In this document: piece by piece, positions 1-11,501 of the stretch
Layout of the letters: the number at the start of each line of letters is the position of its first letter
Position numbering within the stretch: position 1 is the stretch's first letter
Source: Zea mays
Taxonomy: Eukaryota > Streptophyta > Magnoliopsida > Poales > Poaceae
DNA length: 64,000 bases
Reading direction: 5' to 3'
Assembly (NCBI RefSeq): GCF_902167145.1
Contig: NC_050097.1
Coordinates: 167,740,923-167,804,922, forward strand
The notes under the pieces: model-generated
Seen by the model: the letters and a program-made list of their open reading frames with translations, nothing else
Told to the model about the DNA's origin: nothing
Databases searched by the model: none
Position numbers and translations under genes: made by a program

Positions 1-529
1 ACCTTCATGATCGCGATAGATAATAAGGAAGAATACATGTATGAAAAAATAAACAATAATACAGATATTATCATCAACTTATCTTTATTTGTGTTATCAA
101 ATTCATAATGACAAATTATAAATGTACCTTCAGATTGATGAAAAGAAAAGGTACAGGAGTGATGTGAAAAGCGAATGTCAAGTCAGCGTGAACAGTACGT
201 GAGTACTGTTCATCTATTTATAGGCACGGGACGCAGCCCATGTAAAATTACATTGATGCCCTTTACATTTATCAGTAATTCTATAGTAACTCTTCAGGGT
301 CTAATTTGGCTTTTCATCTTTAAGTCGGTTTCCCTTTTCTGCTATCATGCCGAAGCTTGTCTACACATAGCTTCGTTATGATCTTATCCTTCATCACAAT
401 CGCCTTCCGTCCCACTCAAGCTTCGTCTTGACCATACCCGATTCCGAAGATACCTGTTCACACATTTCACTTGGAAAACATTGTCAAATCATGTTTTTGA
501 GGACCTTCGGAAGCCGAAGGCCCCCAACA
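1..529 (-). repeat. Gypsy-type LTR, fragment cut by window start
   Basis: The right edge ends in CCCCCAACA at 529, the terminus shared with the LTRs of elements A, B and C. On the minus strand it starts TGTTGGGGGCC and runs into a TATAAATA box (215-222 on +), matching the layout of the LTRs at 43664, 50412 and 57749. Copia-0 sequence follows directly, so this LTR was inserted in Copia-0. Its other end lies outside the window, so the TSD cannot be tested and it may be a solo LTR or one end of a full element. Confidence 0.8.
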
Positions 530-1157
530 CACACCATAGCATGACTTATATGCTTTTGGTGATAAAATCAGACACGCTGATATTTTAGTGGATATCATGG
601 AGTCGTGGGATGTCACTTTCTTTGAGAACATATTTCTGATGGAAGAAACTTATTCTTTACCTAGTGTTGCAAATATTCTTGAACCCACACTTACAATTGA
701 ACCAATTTAAAATCCACTTGAAGACAAAGAAGGTGATAGTGAGTTAGCTTCTAGAAGGAGTAAGAGACCAATGATTCTAAAGTCCGTTGGTGAAGACTTC
801 ATTGTGTACCTTGAGGATAACCCCACAACCATAGTAGAGCCATATGCATTGCCCAATGCAGAATATTGGAAGGATGCAATCTGATTCTATCACTACAAAT
901 GGAACACGGGAGGTTATAGATCGGGATATGGGTTGTAAACTAGTCTATTGTAAGTGGGTATTTAAGACGAAGCTTAGACCTAATGGTACTATTGAAAAGT
1001 ACAAGGCAAGGCTTATGGCCAAAGGGTATACACAAAAGGAGGGCGAGGATTTCTTTGATACCTACTCACCAATTGCCAGATTAACTACAATCTGAGTACT
1101 ATTATCCTTGGCTACTTCCCATGGTCTTTTTATCCATCAAATGGATGTGAACATGAT
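530..1157 (+). pseudogene. Copia-0 pol fragment: integrase end and start of reverse transcriptase
   Basis: Translation in shifting frames gives the linker typical of Tnt1/Tork-like copia polyproteins (RRSKRPMILKSVGEDFIVYL near 755-815) and then the RT N-terminus ([20 protein letters not shown] and [20 protein letters not shown], about 950-1080). Stops and a frameshift interrupt it, for example TGA right after the LTTI segment near 1093. The RT reading breaks off at the MDVN segment, where gypsy A is inserted, and resumes at 8832 with FLNGELDEEIYM. It was part of a polyprotein that copies element RNA into DNA; it is dead now. Confidence 0.85.
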
Positions 1158-1836
1158 TGTTGGTCACTCGTTCTTAATTGCTATAAACGATTAAAAACAA
1201 GGCAACACAATGTTAGAAAGGAAATTAACCTTCGTCTTCAAATAGCTATCCCTTTGGGATAACCCCTTCGAAGGCGAAGGTTAAAGCTTAATTAAATGAA
1301 TCACTCGAAAGTATAAAGTTGAATACGCAAAGGATATGAACAAGTTTAACACACTAGCTCATCTCAGGTGTTTTTACCCTTTATTTCCTCCTCCATACAT
1401 AACATATTTACAATCGTACCTTCGGCTCCTTGGTGTAAGATAGGGCGAAGGTGCTTCAGAGATGGAATTACACAGGGCAATTGTCAGCCTCCAAAAAGGT
1501 ACTTTGTGTAGGGCATTGTTCATCTATTTATATGGAAACGTACAACTTCGTATAAAATTACAAATATGTATGTAAGACTAGTACATATGATTTACAAATG
1601 GTGTGAGGGAAATATTGTCTTCTGGCTTTAGCATTCTGGATGACACCTTCTCCCGGCTTGGTTGATCTTCTATCTTCATCTCCTTGTGTTGTTATGACGA
1701 AGCTAACATCTTTGTCTTTCTCCACACCCTGCTCCGAAGGTGTTTTGTTGCCGAAGCTCTTCGGCAATAATGACATGTTGGCAATCAACAGTTAAATGTG
1801 TTTTTGAGGACCTTTGAAAGACAAAGGTCCCCAACA
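1158..1836 (-). repeat. Gypsy A 3' LTR
   Basis: It is the left copy on +, starting TGTTGGTCACTCG and ending GGTCCCCAACA. It aligns along its length with 8146-8826. The minus-strand TATAAATA promoter box is at 1525-1532. The adjoining minus-strand purine tract (1837-1851, core GAGGGGCTAT) is the PPT. Confidence 0.88.
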
Positions 1837-1990
1837 ATAGCCCCTCACAGCATTAGTTTGTTTCCTTGTAGCAAACTCAAACTACAAAATGAATGGAGGC
1901 CTTATGTCGAAGGTCCAAAAAAACACCTTCCCATCGCTAAGATAGCGAAACTTCCTGAATTGTGGGGCCACTTTGCAGTGGTTTTTTGCA

Positions 1991-1998
1991 TATAAATA
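1991..1998 (+). promoter_or_regulatory. TATA box of the antisense gene in gypsy A
   Basis: TATAAATA lies 116 bp upstream of the aORF ATG at 2107, just inside the 3' LTR. B and C have the same box in the same place (29290-29297 and 50249-50256), which supports a promoter for the antisense gene. Activity is inferred. Confidence 0.6.
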
Positions 1999-2106
1999 TG
2001 GCAGTCATGGTAAAATATCTATATGCTATTGAGCTGTCCTACTGCTTTAAGCCCTTTAAATTGCATTTGCTTTCTAGCTTCAGTTGTTACTTTAGTCTAA
2101 GCTGAG

Positions 2107-5100
2107 ATGGCCAAAAGTAAGAGGAGTGAGGACCTCGCATTGGTTGGGTTTTATGAAGCTATGGAAAGGACCAATGCTGAAAAAATAACTAATGAGATTC
2201 TAGTTGCGTTCTCTGATGATTCTTAGGACAACAAGGATTTTGATGTTGACAGCGGTGCTGATGATGCCAAAGATCAGTCGTGGAGTCCAAGCCATGTTAA
2301 CTTTGGAAAGTCTACCATGAAGAAAGGGCATATTCATGCCATGAAGGGTAAGTACTTTCATGATATATCTATATTGAGGGCCAGAGGAGAAAACTATGTT
2401 CCTCTTCCTGAGAAAGACGAAGTGGTGTTTTTTCGAAGCTTCATGACGGTTGGATTGCGCTTCCCCTTCACAAGATGTTAGTTGAAGTCCTGAAAAGATT
2501 TGAGATATTTCTTCATCAACTTACTCTTAAAGCTTTAATTAGAGTTGGAGTCTTCATCTAGGCAATACAGAGCCAAGGACCGGAGCTAGATGCTGATTGA
2601 TTTTGCAATATTCATGACCTCTCCTATCAGACGAAGGTTGCCAGAAAAGAGCAATATCATAACAATTTTGGCTGCTACTCCTTTGTATATCGATCTGACG
2701 CAAGGCACCCTGTCCCAACCTTTCGAAAAATGGCCAGGGTCATGGATGAAGCATTGGTTCTATGTTAAGAATGACCTGGTTGAGAGAGAGGATATCAAAG
2801 ACATGGAAAAAGGCCTACTATTGTGAATACAGAAAAAGCTCAAAGCCTACCTGGTGGCCTTCAACGTTGTGTGTAGTTACATCAATACTAGGGACTTGGT
2901 TCAGGAGCACATAGGCCCTGTTTGGCACAGCTTATTTTCAGCTTCTTCACAAATTTAAGCAGAAGTTCTGCCAAACAGATAGCTTCTGCAGCAGCTTATC
3001 AGTTCAGTTGCTTCTCAGAATGAACTAAAAGCAGTCAACAAGCAGAATCTCCTTTTTACCAGCTTCTCAGATAAGCTGCTTTTTCAACAAGCAACAGCTG
3101 TGCCAAACAGGGCCATAGCCTTTAATGTATGGTCCCTTGTTAATGAGTGGGAGATGCCGAAGGAGACTGATGCTAGCTCGAGTGAAGGTGGTCTGGTCTA
3201 CTTGAAATATACATATCGCTACAGGAATCAATTTGGTGAGCCAGATGATGAATGGCTCGAGGCTATTGAGGCAACTAGTGATGAAATGTTGGGGGCTTAT
3301 ACCAAGGCTAAAGATGAAGCTATGGATATTGTCTTTGGTGCCTGGGGAAAAAGAAGGTTGAATAGAGTGTTTGATGTCATTGGATTTGTTTATCCTGAAT
3401 ACTGCTTCCCTGCACAAAAAAAGGGGGTAAAAAGAAAAAGTGCACCGAAGACTTCCTCCGCTGTGCTAAAGAAAAAGAAAACAAAATTTTGACCCACCGA
3501 CCAAAGACGTATTATACGGAGAGGGCAGCAGAACTGCTTGCATTGTCAGCTGCTGAAGCTAGCAAGACAAAAGTTGTCGAGATAAGAGAAGTGACTGTTG
3601 TGCCTCCAAAGGTAACGAATTTTGATTTTCCTTTAACTTTGAGCTTGGTTGTTAATGTTCTAATTTTATTCTGGAATTTTTGAACATAAGTTGGAGGAAA
3701 CCAAGACAAACATAGTGGCCGAAATGCCCATAATAGGTATGGAAACGAAAGTGCAAGAGTGTTCGAAGATGCAAGAACAATCAAAAGTGCAAAAACGGTC
3801 GAAGGTGGCATCTGCTCCAGCAAGAACACCTAGGAAAGGAAAAAGAATGGCTAATGTTTTGAAAGTAGTTCTGAGGCCTGTGAAGATGGCATCGCCTACA
3901 GCGCCGAAGATTTCTGAGGATATAGTTTGTGATTTGAAGATGGCTACTAATGTGGAGATTACTTCTAGCTCGGATAAGGCTGACCCTTCGGGATCTGTTT
4001 CAACATGACATAAGCTTGATAGCATGTTGGAGAAGGAAAATTTGCCAACACCTAAAACAACACCAATTGAAGACCTTGAGTACATTATTCGTCATGTTTT
4101 GGGGAAAAGTTGACTAGAGAGCAAATTGCTGAAGTTCAGCATTATGCTTGAGACCTAAGATATCCCTGAGGTTCTCTAGTATATGGGGGCAATGATGAAG
4201 ATGATTATTTGTACTGTCTCCCAGACAACAAAGAGATTGATGTATGCCACGAGATGATGGACAACATGGGTTATCCGAAGCTTGAGCTCGGACTATCTGT
4301 TATGCCAAAGGATCACCTTGCAGATTGCCTAGCATACAATAACTTAAAGGTTTATGTACACCTTTTTTTTCTTCTCTTACTGATTACTCAGATACTTTCT
4401 ATGTTATTTACTCTTTTTTACTTTGTTGCTGCTAGGGACTTATTTTGAGTAAAGCTTTAAAAGCGCAGAAGGATGCTGAGGAGGAAAGTACTCAAATAGC
4501 CTTCGATAATCTATGCTTGAAAGTTATAGACCTACGGTATCAGGCTATAGAGAAAGATAAGATTTTGATTTCTTTAGTAGATAAGCTGAAAGAGAGCCAG
4601 ACTGAATTGGCGAAATTTTCCGAAGTGAGCTCAAGAATTTCAAGGCTAGAAGAAGAGAAAAAAGATGATGTGAAGCGCATTGCCAATCTTGAATCTGCAC
4701 TATCATCCCAAGTGGAGCTACACAAGTCTGAAGTGCTAAGATTAGAAGAAAAACTTGATGAAGTGAGCAAACACTTTGAAGTTGAAAAAGAGAAGCGCAA
4801 GATAGCCGAAACTGAGCGCAATAGAGTTCAGAGGAATGTCGATGAACTTCGGGCTTCTAAAGAATAGTGCTTTTCTATTGCCGTCCACTGCTGCAAAAAA
4901 TGAAGAACATGTTTGCTAGTGTTGGAGCTTTTCGAGCGCTAAAAATTTTGTTCGTGACGATGCCGAAGGGGCCGTGAATTGGATAGAAGGCAAAATTGAG
5001 GCCTTTGACGAAGTCCTCACTGGTCGAGGAGATTTTTGCGCTTGCGTGGGAGCCCGAGGGGCGGTATCATTACTTGAAAAGGCTGGTTGTGAACATGCGA

Positions 5101-5630
5101 AGATTGTAAATCAACCAGATTTCATAGTCTCAGTTGATGATATAACGGAACCCTCTGTCGAAGTCATTGCCTTGGGAGGAAGGTTCTATTCTAATGTCTG
5201 GCTTAATGGTGGGAGAGAGATAACAGACGATGCTATTAAACAGATTGAAGAATAGGTCATTTCGGAAACCCAATTCTTATTATTTGAATTTTTAGTTTAC
5301 TTTTTGGTGATCAAATTACTTTTTTGACTTTTTCAGACTCATCGAGCTATGGAAGAAGCCAAGAAAGCTGAAGAAGCTGCCCAGTTAGAGAGGCACATAT
5401 GTATACGTTACTTGTTGTTGAATTTTGGTTTCGTAATTGGTCATCTTCGTAATTCATAACAAAATGATTTCTTGTATAGTGGAACTTTCTCCACTACCGG
5501 AACCATACAATGTCGAAAATGATCCAGCGTTGAAATTCTTGTTGGGTTCAAGGTGGTGCATGCAGCGATAGACGAAGCTGTTGAAATAGTGCTAAACGAA
5601 GCTGCAAAGAAAATTCTGAAGGAGGACTGA
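2107..5630 (+). pseudogene. Gypsy A antisense gene (aORF), putative-gypsy/Transposase_28-like, degenerate
   Basis: It is homologous to the better preserved copy at 29425-32555. The start is the ATG at 2107, by alignment with B (GFYEAMERTNAEKI versus GFYKAMEKTNTEKI). In-frame stops begin early (TAG near 2224) and frameshifts follow. A MITE at 2914-3114 splits the domain. Recognisable blocks are EWEMPKE and GGLVYLKYTYRYRNQF (3150-3240), the RRLNRVFDVIGFVYPEY block (about 3350-3400), a basic linker, and a coiled-coil segment (4445-4866) with a C-terminal block near 4974-5255. An intron at 4350-4435 matches introns in B and C. An A-only intron-like gap is seen near 5256-5335, and a further one just after the coiled coil block near 5400-5480. 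The original function is unknown; this copy cannot encode the full protein. Confidence 0.75.
2914..3114. mobile_element. MITE, 201 bp, 19-bp perfect terminal inverted repeats
   Basis: The ends GGCCCTGTTTGGCACAGCT and AGCTGTGCCAAACAGGGCC are exact reverse complements. The flanks are ATA on both sides (2911-2913 and 3115-3117). Removing the MITE and one ATA restores alignment with the uninterrupted B copy (CACATAGCC around 30276). There is no coding capacity. The 3-bp TSD fits the PIF/Harbinger superfamily better than hAT (8 bp), but ATA is not the usual TWA target, so the superfamily is tentative. Confidence 0.9.
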
Positions 5631-6059
5631 GAATTTTTGTAGAAAACAATTTCCTAACTTCAATCTTAAGAAGTTTGTAAAACATTTGAACATGCTCTTG
5701 CTCTGTATAAAACAATTATATGAACTGTGTTCTATATGCTCACATTGTGTACGATATTTCTTTATGTAGCGTGAAATAAGTATACATACCATTTTGAGCC
5801 GAAGGCGAAAACACCTTCCCTTCTTTTTCACGCTTCGTAAAGAAAAACTTCTTCATCCGAAGGTCTTGTAATGTCTTTAGAGAATGCAACTGCGGAAACC
5901 GAAGCATTGTCCCCTTCTTTGCCTTTCTGTTTCCATTATATAATTTCACAAGAAATCCTATATGAAGCCGAAAGATTTGATATCTTATGTTCTTTGATAA
6001 GCTACTTCGAAGCTCTATTTCACCTGTGCGTAAAGGGAGCAATTCCACTTCTTTTTATT

Positions 6060-6400
6060 TTATACTTGATGCAAGATGATATGATGTATGATAGTATGAT
6101 GCATAATGATATGATGATATGATGCAAAATGCTTAGTGTAAGATGGTGATAGAAAAAACATTGTAAGAAGACTGTGTATTCCCTTAGGAACGTATTTGGA
6201 GTCTTTTACACCTTTACTAGCTGTTTCATTTGAGCTCTGCATCCCCTTAGGAACGACTTTGGAGCTTCTTCACCTTTACTAGGTGGTAATTTGAGCTCTG
6301 CATTCCCGTAGGAATGACTTTGGAGCTTCTTCACCTTTACTAGGTGGTAATTTGAGCTCTGCATCCCCGTAGGAACGGCTTTGGAGCTTCTTCGATGCTT
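6060..6400. repeat. Gypsy A satellite zone between gag and aORF
   Basis: 6065-6125 is an irregular ATGATATGATG-type tract. About 6175-6395 holds roughly four units of a 60-bp tandem repeat with the core GGAACGACTTTGGAGCTTCT preceded by CTCTGCATCCCC. The same two parts recur at the matching place in B (32870-33365) and C (46045-46535). It lies between the 3' ends of two converging genes. Confidence 0.85.
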
Positions 6401-6847
6401 TTGTTACACTCAATGGCGTAACCTCAGATTTATTACAAAATGTCAAAGGATATTCCTTCTTAAAAGTATATTGGGGCAAACTTAAAGGAAAATAAACTAA
6501 AAATTACAATAAATTCTTGAAGATAGCTTCAGATGTTTGGTCCAGCCCCTCAGGCACTTCAGTAGATATGCTTGGATTCTGGAACAATACTATTTACTGT
6601 TCGAACTTTAGACTGTTCCCTCACATCGCGTTGTGGCTGCTCCTGAAATTGCCCTGGATGTTGTTGGTTGTATGAAGAAGTTAGTGCAGCGTAGGTGGTT
6701 GGGGCAAGACCCATCTGGCCGAAGAGTGGCTTGTCGAAGCAACTGAAGCTGAAGGTTGCAGGATTTGTTGTTGATTATGGACATATTCTGGGATGTATGG
6801 AGAATAATACGAAACAGTGTGAAGGACTTGCTTCGGCTGGTTCTATC

Positions 6848-8102
6848 TTACTTCGGCTTTGGCAATTTCCTTCTGCTTTTGAATTGTGACTTGGCAGGTT
6901 CTTGTTGTGTGCTCCTTACCCTCTCCATAGAATAAGCAGAATATCCTTGTTGGCTAAGAATTGTATCTTCCCCAAAGCTTCTTCCTACCCTTCCACCTCT
7001 TGGAGCTGGCGGTCTGAGAGAACTCTGTTGTGTTCCTGTTGACTGGGAGTGATTTTGTTGTCCTTGGGTATGATTGTTTTTGTCTTCACTTTGGCATGGA
7101 TTGTGAATTGTCCTGACATACCTTGGATTGAATCGTCCACCGAAGCCCCTTGTCATCTTTGAGTATCTTAAGACTTCTTCTCTCCTTTGGCAAAAATCAT
7201 TGTCCGCCCTGATGTATTCATCCATTTTCTGGAAAAACTTCTCTAGAGTTTGATGGGGTTTCTTGACAAAATATTGTGTCGATGGTCCCGACCGAAGCCC
7301 CTTGATGATGGCCTCAATGACAATCTCACTCGGCACTGTTGGTGCTTGGGCTTGGAGCTGTAAAAACCTTCGAACATAAGCTTGCAGATACGCCTCATGA
7401 TCTTATGTGCACTGGAAGAGAGTCTGAGCAGTGACTGGTTTCGTCTGAAACCCTTGAAAACTTGTGATCAGCATATCTTTCAACTTCTGCCAGGATGTTA
7501 TTATCCCTAGTCGAAGGGAGGAGTATCAGGTGTGAGCGACACTCCTTACTGCCATGACGAAGGACTTAGCCATGACAGTTGTGTTGCCTCCATAAGATGA
7601 TATCGTTGCTTTGTAACTCATGAGGAATTGTTTCAGATCAGAATGGCCATCGTACATGGGTAGCTGAGGTGTCTTGTACGAAGGTGGGCATGGTACTGCT
7701 TGCAACTCTGTAGCTAAAGGAGAAGCATCACCATAAGCAAAATTATCATGGTTAAAAACTTCGTACCACATGTCTTCGTGGTTTGGGCCTTCATGCCGAA
7801 GGTCTCTCTGATGCTGCCGATACTCTTCATGCTCAGTGTCACGCGCAATGTTTCACATTTCTTCAACTGCTTCGTCGATCTTCTTTTGCAACTCGAACAA
7901 CCGAAGCATCTTTTCTTTCCTTTCTCCACCTGTTGATGGATGGCTTCGAGGTTGTAGATTTCCTGGTCCAGCTCATCATCTTGTGGAGTTGGGCTAGCAG
8001 CTTTCCTTTGTGGCTTCGAGGCTCTCTTAAGAGAATTTCGTCTTGATTGGTGTCCAAGGGTGCGAGAACAGCCCCGGGCACCGTTATCTTCTTCGGCGGC
8101 AT
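6848..8102 (-). pseudogene. Gypsy A gag, degenerate
   Basis: The start is the MPPKK methionine at 8102-8100 on the minus strand, about 30 bp downstream of the PBS and conserved in B and C. Blocks in order: a charged N-terminal region; PPSYKTPQLPMYDGHSDLKQF (split here at the usual gag matrix/capsid block, about 7700-7620); a capsid-like helical region with KGLRSGPSTQYFVKKPHQTL (about 7300-7230); a Q/S-rich tail; and a zinc-knuckle remnant near 6965-6900. The second knuckle cysteine reads as tyrosine (CLFYGEG). Frameshifts and stops are present. Gag normally forms the particle and binds element RNA. This copy is broken. Confidence 0.8.
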
Positions 8103-8131
8103 GGCGAAGGTGGTCATAAGTGAGTTTACGA

Positions 8132-8144
8132 GAGGTGGGCGCCA
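8132..8144 (-). other. Primer-binding site of gypsy A
   Basis: The minus strand reads TGGCGCCCACCTC, one base inside the right LTR. A start of TGG (complement of tRNA CCA) and the conserved position in B and C support it. The primer tRNA was not identified. Confidence 0.75.
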
Positions 8145-8145
8145 A

Positions 8146-8826
8146 TGTTGGTCACTCGTTCTCAGTTGCTATACACGATTAAAAATAAGGCAACACAATG
8201 TTATAAAGGTAATTAACCTTCGTCTTCAAATAGCTATCCCTTTGGGATAACCCCTTCGAAGGCGAAGGTTAAAGCTTAATTAAATGAATCACTTGAAAGT
8301 ATAAAGGTGAATACGCGAAGGATATGGGGAAGTTTAACATGCTAACTCATCTCAGGTGTTTTTACCCTTTATTTCCTCCTCCATACATAACATATTTACA
8401 ATTGTACCTTCGGCTCCTTGGTGTAAGCTAGGGCGAAGGTGCTTTAAAGAAGGAATTACACATGGTCGTTATCAGCCTCCAAAAAGGTACTTTATGCAGG
8501 ACATTGTTCATCTATTTATAGGGGAACATACAACTTCGTATGAAATTACAAATATGTATGTAAGACCAGTACATATGATTTACAAATGGTGTGAGGGCAA
8601 TATTGTCTTCTGCCTTTAGCATTCTAAATGACACCTTCTCCCAGCTTTGTTGATCTTCTATCTTCGTCTCCTTGTGTTGCTATGCCGAAGCTAACATCTT
8701 TGTCTTTCTCCACGCCCTGCTCCGAAGGTGTTTTGTCGCTGAAGCTCCTGCGACACTTAATGACATGTTGGCAATCAACAATTAAATGTGTTTTTGAGGA
8801 CCTTTGAAAGATGAAGGCCCCCAACA
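8146..8826 (-). repeat. Gypsy A 5' LTR
   Basis: It pairs with 1158-1836, with the same termini and close alignment by eye. The TATAAATA box is on the minus strand at 8513-8520. It is followed by the ATGAC target duplication. Confidence 0.88.
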
Positions 8827-8831
8827 ATGAC

Positions 8832-9830
8832 TTTCCTTAATGGAGAGCTAGATGAAGAAATTTATATGGATCAGCATGACGTATTTATAGCATAAGGACA
8901 ATAGGGCAAGGTGTGCATATTAATTAAATCCTAGTATGGCTTAAAGCAGGCACCCAAACAATGACATGAGAAGTTCGATAAAACATTAACATCCATTGGG
9001 TTTGCTGCAAATGAAGCTAACACTTGTGTGTACTATAGCTATGGTGGGGGCAAACGAGTAATCCTACGCTTGTATGTCGATGATGTACTAATTTTTGGGA
9101 CAAGTCTCAATGAGATAAATGATGTAAAGTCATTCTTATCCCAAAATTTGACATGAAAGATCTAAGGGAAGCTGGCGTGATCCTTAATATTAAACTTATT
9201 AAGGGTGAGAATGGGATTACTCTTTTGCAGTCTCATTATGTGGAGAAGATGTTGAACCACGTTGGTTATATGGATAGCAAGCCTTCTCCAACACCCTATG
9301 ATCCTAGTCTGGTACTTTGAAAGAATAAAAGACTAGGAAAAGATCACCTAAGATACTTCCAGATTGTTGGCTCTTTGATGTATCTAGCTAGCGCAACCCA
9401 CCCTAACATTTCATTTGTTGTAAGCAAGCTAAGTAGATTCTCAGCTAATACAGAAAATGATCATTGGCGTGGTATTGATCATGTAATGCGTTATCTGAAG
9501 GGTACAATGAGTCATGGAATTTACTATTTAGGGTACCTAAGTGTACTTGAAGGATCTAGTGATTCAAATTGGATAACAGATGTTGATGAGACGAAGGCAA
9601 CTAGTGGATATATATATATTCACACTGGGTGGTGTCGCCGTCTCTTAGAAATCATGTAAGCAGACAATACTTACAAAATCCACCATGAAGGCAGAGCTCG
9701 CAGCTCTGACACAACTTCTATAGAAGCTGAGCGGTTAAGAAAACTGTTGGTGGACTTACTGGTGGTTGAGAAACCAATTCCTGCCTATGTGATCAGAGCA
9801 CCCATGTAAAGCGTTGACTAAAAAGTCTAT
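8832..9830 (+). pseudogene. Copia-0 pol continued: RT core and RNase H, broken
   Basis: It resumes the RT after the gypsy A insertion with FLNGELDEEIYM. The RT active-site motif YVDD is at 9073-9084 (context RLYVDDVLIFG). Later blocks are MYLASATHPNISF (9375 on), HVMRYLKGTMSHGIYY and SDSNWITDVDETKATSGYIY (about 9555-9625), the RNase H start. KSTMKAELAAL follows after a break near 9680. Many stops and frame changes show an inactive copy. Confidence 0.85.
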
Positions 9831-10608
9831 CAGGAACTGTGATAATCAAACGATGATCACAAATGTGAAGAATAGTCAGGATAATATGAAGTCCAATAAA
9901 CATGTAAAGCGTTGACTATAAAGTCTATCAGGAACTGAGAAGCTCTGTAGTAATATATGTGGATTATATCTAGACAGCTAAGAACCTGGCAGACCCTTCA
10001 CTAAGGGACTATCACGTACTATGATTGATAATGCATCGAAGGAGATGGGACTAAGACCCATTTGAGTTAACCTCAGTGGTAATCCAACCTATGTGATCAG
10101 AGCACCCATGAATTAGGATATAGGAAGAACAAGCTGTTGGTTAACATGAGAGTACACCTTACTTCTAACCCACTCCATTGTAGATGTAGTACTCTCATTT
10201 ATGTAAGGTAGGTTGACTTAGTCTTATTGTGTTCTGAGGCTTTATAGCAAGATTCTATCCTACATAGTATTCTTGTAAGATCACACCTATGTGAACTCAA
10301 CTGTTGGTTGCAGTTTGTAGGATTTGGGAATTCTTTAAGAAGCTCGTGAAGAGAGACAAGAGTATGACCTATACACTCCACTCGTGGGGTAGGCAATTGG
10401 TAGCCTAGTATGAGTTCAGACGTTGAGTGAAACTTGTTCACACCAAACTGCCAATTCATGGCTTAGTCTATTGTGCAGTTGTGGATGAGCCTAACTAGTC
10501 GTTCTAGGTGGATGTTCAACCTTAGCTGGTATCCACCGAAAAGCTACTATATTAATAGTACTTTGGTATAGGGAGGATGAAATGTGCCTCTGTGATCTGG
10601 TGGGGGAT
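9784..10608 (+). other. Copia-0 3' non-coding part with local duplications and PPT
   Basis: A stretch of about 37 bp beginning CATGTAAAGCGTTGACT occurs at 9803-9840 and again near 9900-9937. A second stretch (CCTATGTGATCAGAGCACCC) occurs near 9784 and 10089. The polypurine tract TGGTGGGGGAT (10598-10608) abuts the LTR, like the PPT of Tnt1-type elements. I see no other gene. Confidence 0.65.
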
Positions 10609-11501
10609 TGCTAGAGAATTTGGGCTTGACCCAAATAATAATTTCTGTAAATCCCAAAGACCCACTCACACATGCATGGTATGGTGGGAACTTTAATACC
10701 ACCTTGCTACTCTAGGTGGAGTGAGGCCAACTTAAATAGTTGAGTTGTATCCACCTGGTTGAAGCCATTGATGAGACGAAAAGAGAGAACCCACGCGCAC
10801 GCTTGCCGCGCCTTGTCGGGCTGGGCCGGGCGGGCCAATGGGTGTGGGCGCACGACATGCGTGTGAATGGTTCGACGATTTCTCGCTTCCGGCCTTGAGG
10901 GTGCACGACTTTCTTTTGCTACTTGATATTTTGCATGTCCGGAGAAAAGTACGCTGACCTATTTTGGTAAGCAATTATTCTCGCATTAATTGTGATTGAT
11001 TGTCATGTTAGTGCTGTAATTACGTGGCTGATTATTTGTCTGCTTTGGCCACGTCAAGTGTACATATCAAGGGTGAGACGTCGTTCCTCAGTAAATACTT
11101 TTCTCCTCACACCAGAGCGCTACACTGCCTTCGTCTTCCCCATCCCGCTGCCGATGTGCCATCGAGTCGGGAGAGTAGGATCTCCGAACCCTATGCCCCC
11201 TCGTGTCACTGCATAGGGTAAGGTCCATATCAGGTTTTTAGAAAGCGTCGTCACGACTGCTCGCTGTTTGTCTGCTTTCTCTACGACGACGTCGTCGTGC
11301 TCGCTGGTCTACTACGTCTACTCTTGTGCTTGTTCTAGCGCCTGCAATCTCACTATATGAATGTTTATGCGGATATTTATTTCTGTCACTAGCACTAGTA
11401 TACGAGCTGTTAGTGAATTATATATATCGAGCATGCTGTTGTTTCTTGTATTATATTATTATAATCAATTTGTTCATTATAAATTGCTATTATTTCCAAC
11501 A
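10609..11501 (+). repeat. Copia-0 3' LTR
   Basis: It starts TGCTAGAG directly after the PPT and ends TTTCCAACA at 11501. About 893 bp. The partner LTR lies left of the window, so the ends rest on the PPT and TG...CA termini only. The 5 bp after it are ATTAG (the expected TSD). It lies in the same orientation as the cyclin gene and forms its distal upstream region. Confidence 0.7.

Larger units (their letters stand above)
1158..8826 (-). mobile_element. Gypsy A: complete gag + antisense-ORF LTR element
   Basis: Two LTRs (1158-1836 and 8146-8826) flank about 6.3 kb. Ends are TGTTGG...CCAACA. The flanking 5 bp are ATGAT (1153-1157) and ATGAC (8827-8831), a TSD with one transition. The PBS beside the right LTR and the purine tract beside the left LTR (minus strand of 1837-1851) show that the element points to the minus strand. 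Gag is on the minus strand (8102-6848). The remaining interior is an opposite-strand gene (2107-5630) and a satellite zone. I find no protease, RT, RNase H or integrase motifs, so it looks non-autonomous. Gypsy superfamily is inferred from the gag, PBS and the family of the antisense protein. Confidence 0.88.

Noticed and set aside
175..381. Small ORF of 68 codons
   Set aside because: Lies within an LTR and crosses its TATA box on the other strand; the same happens in the related LTRs.
3100..3492. 130-codon gene (+) beginning in the MITE
   Set aside because: It is the continuing aORF of gypsy A with an accidental start inside the MITE.
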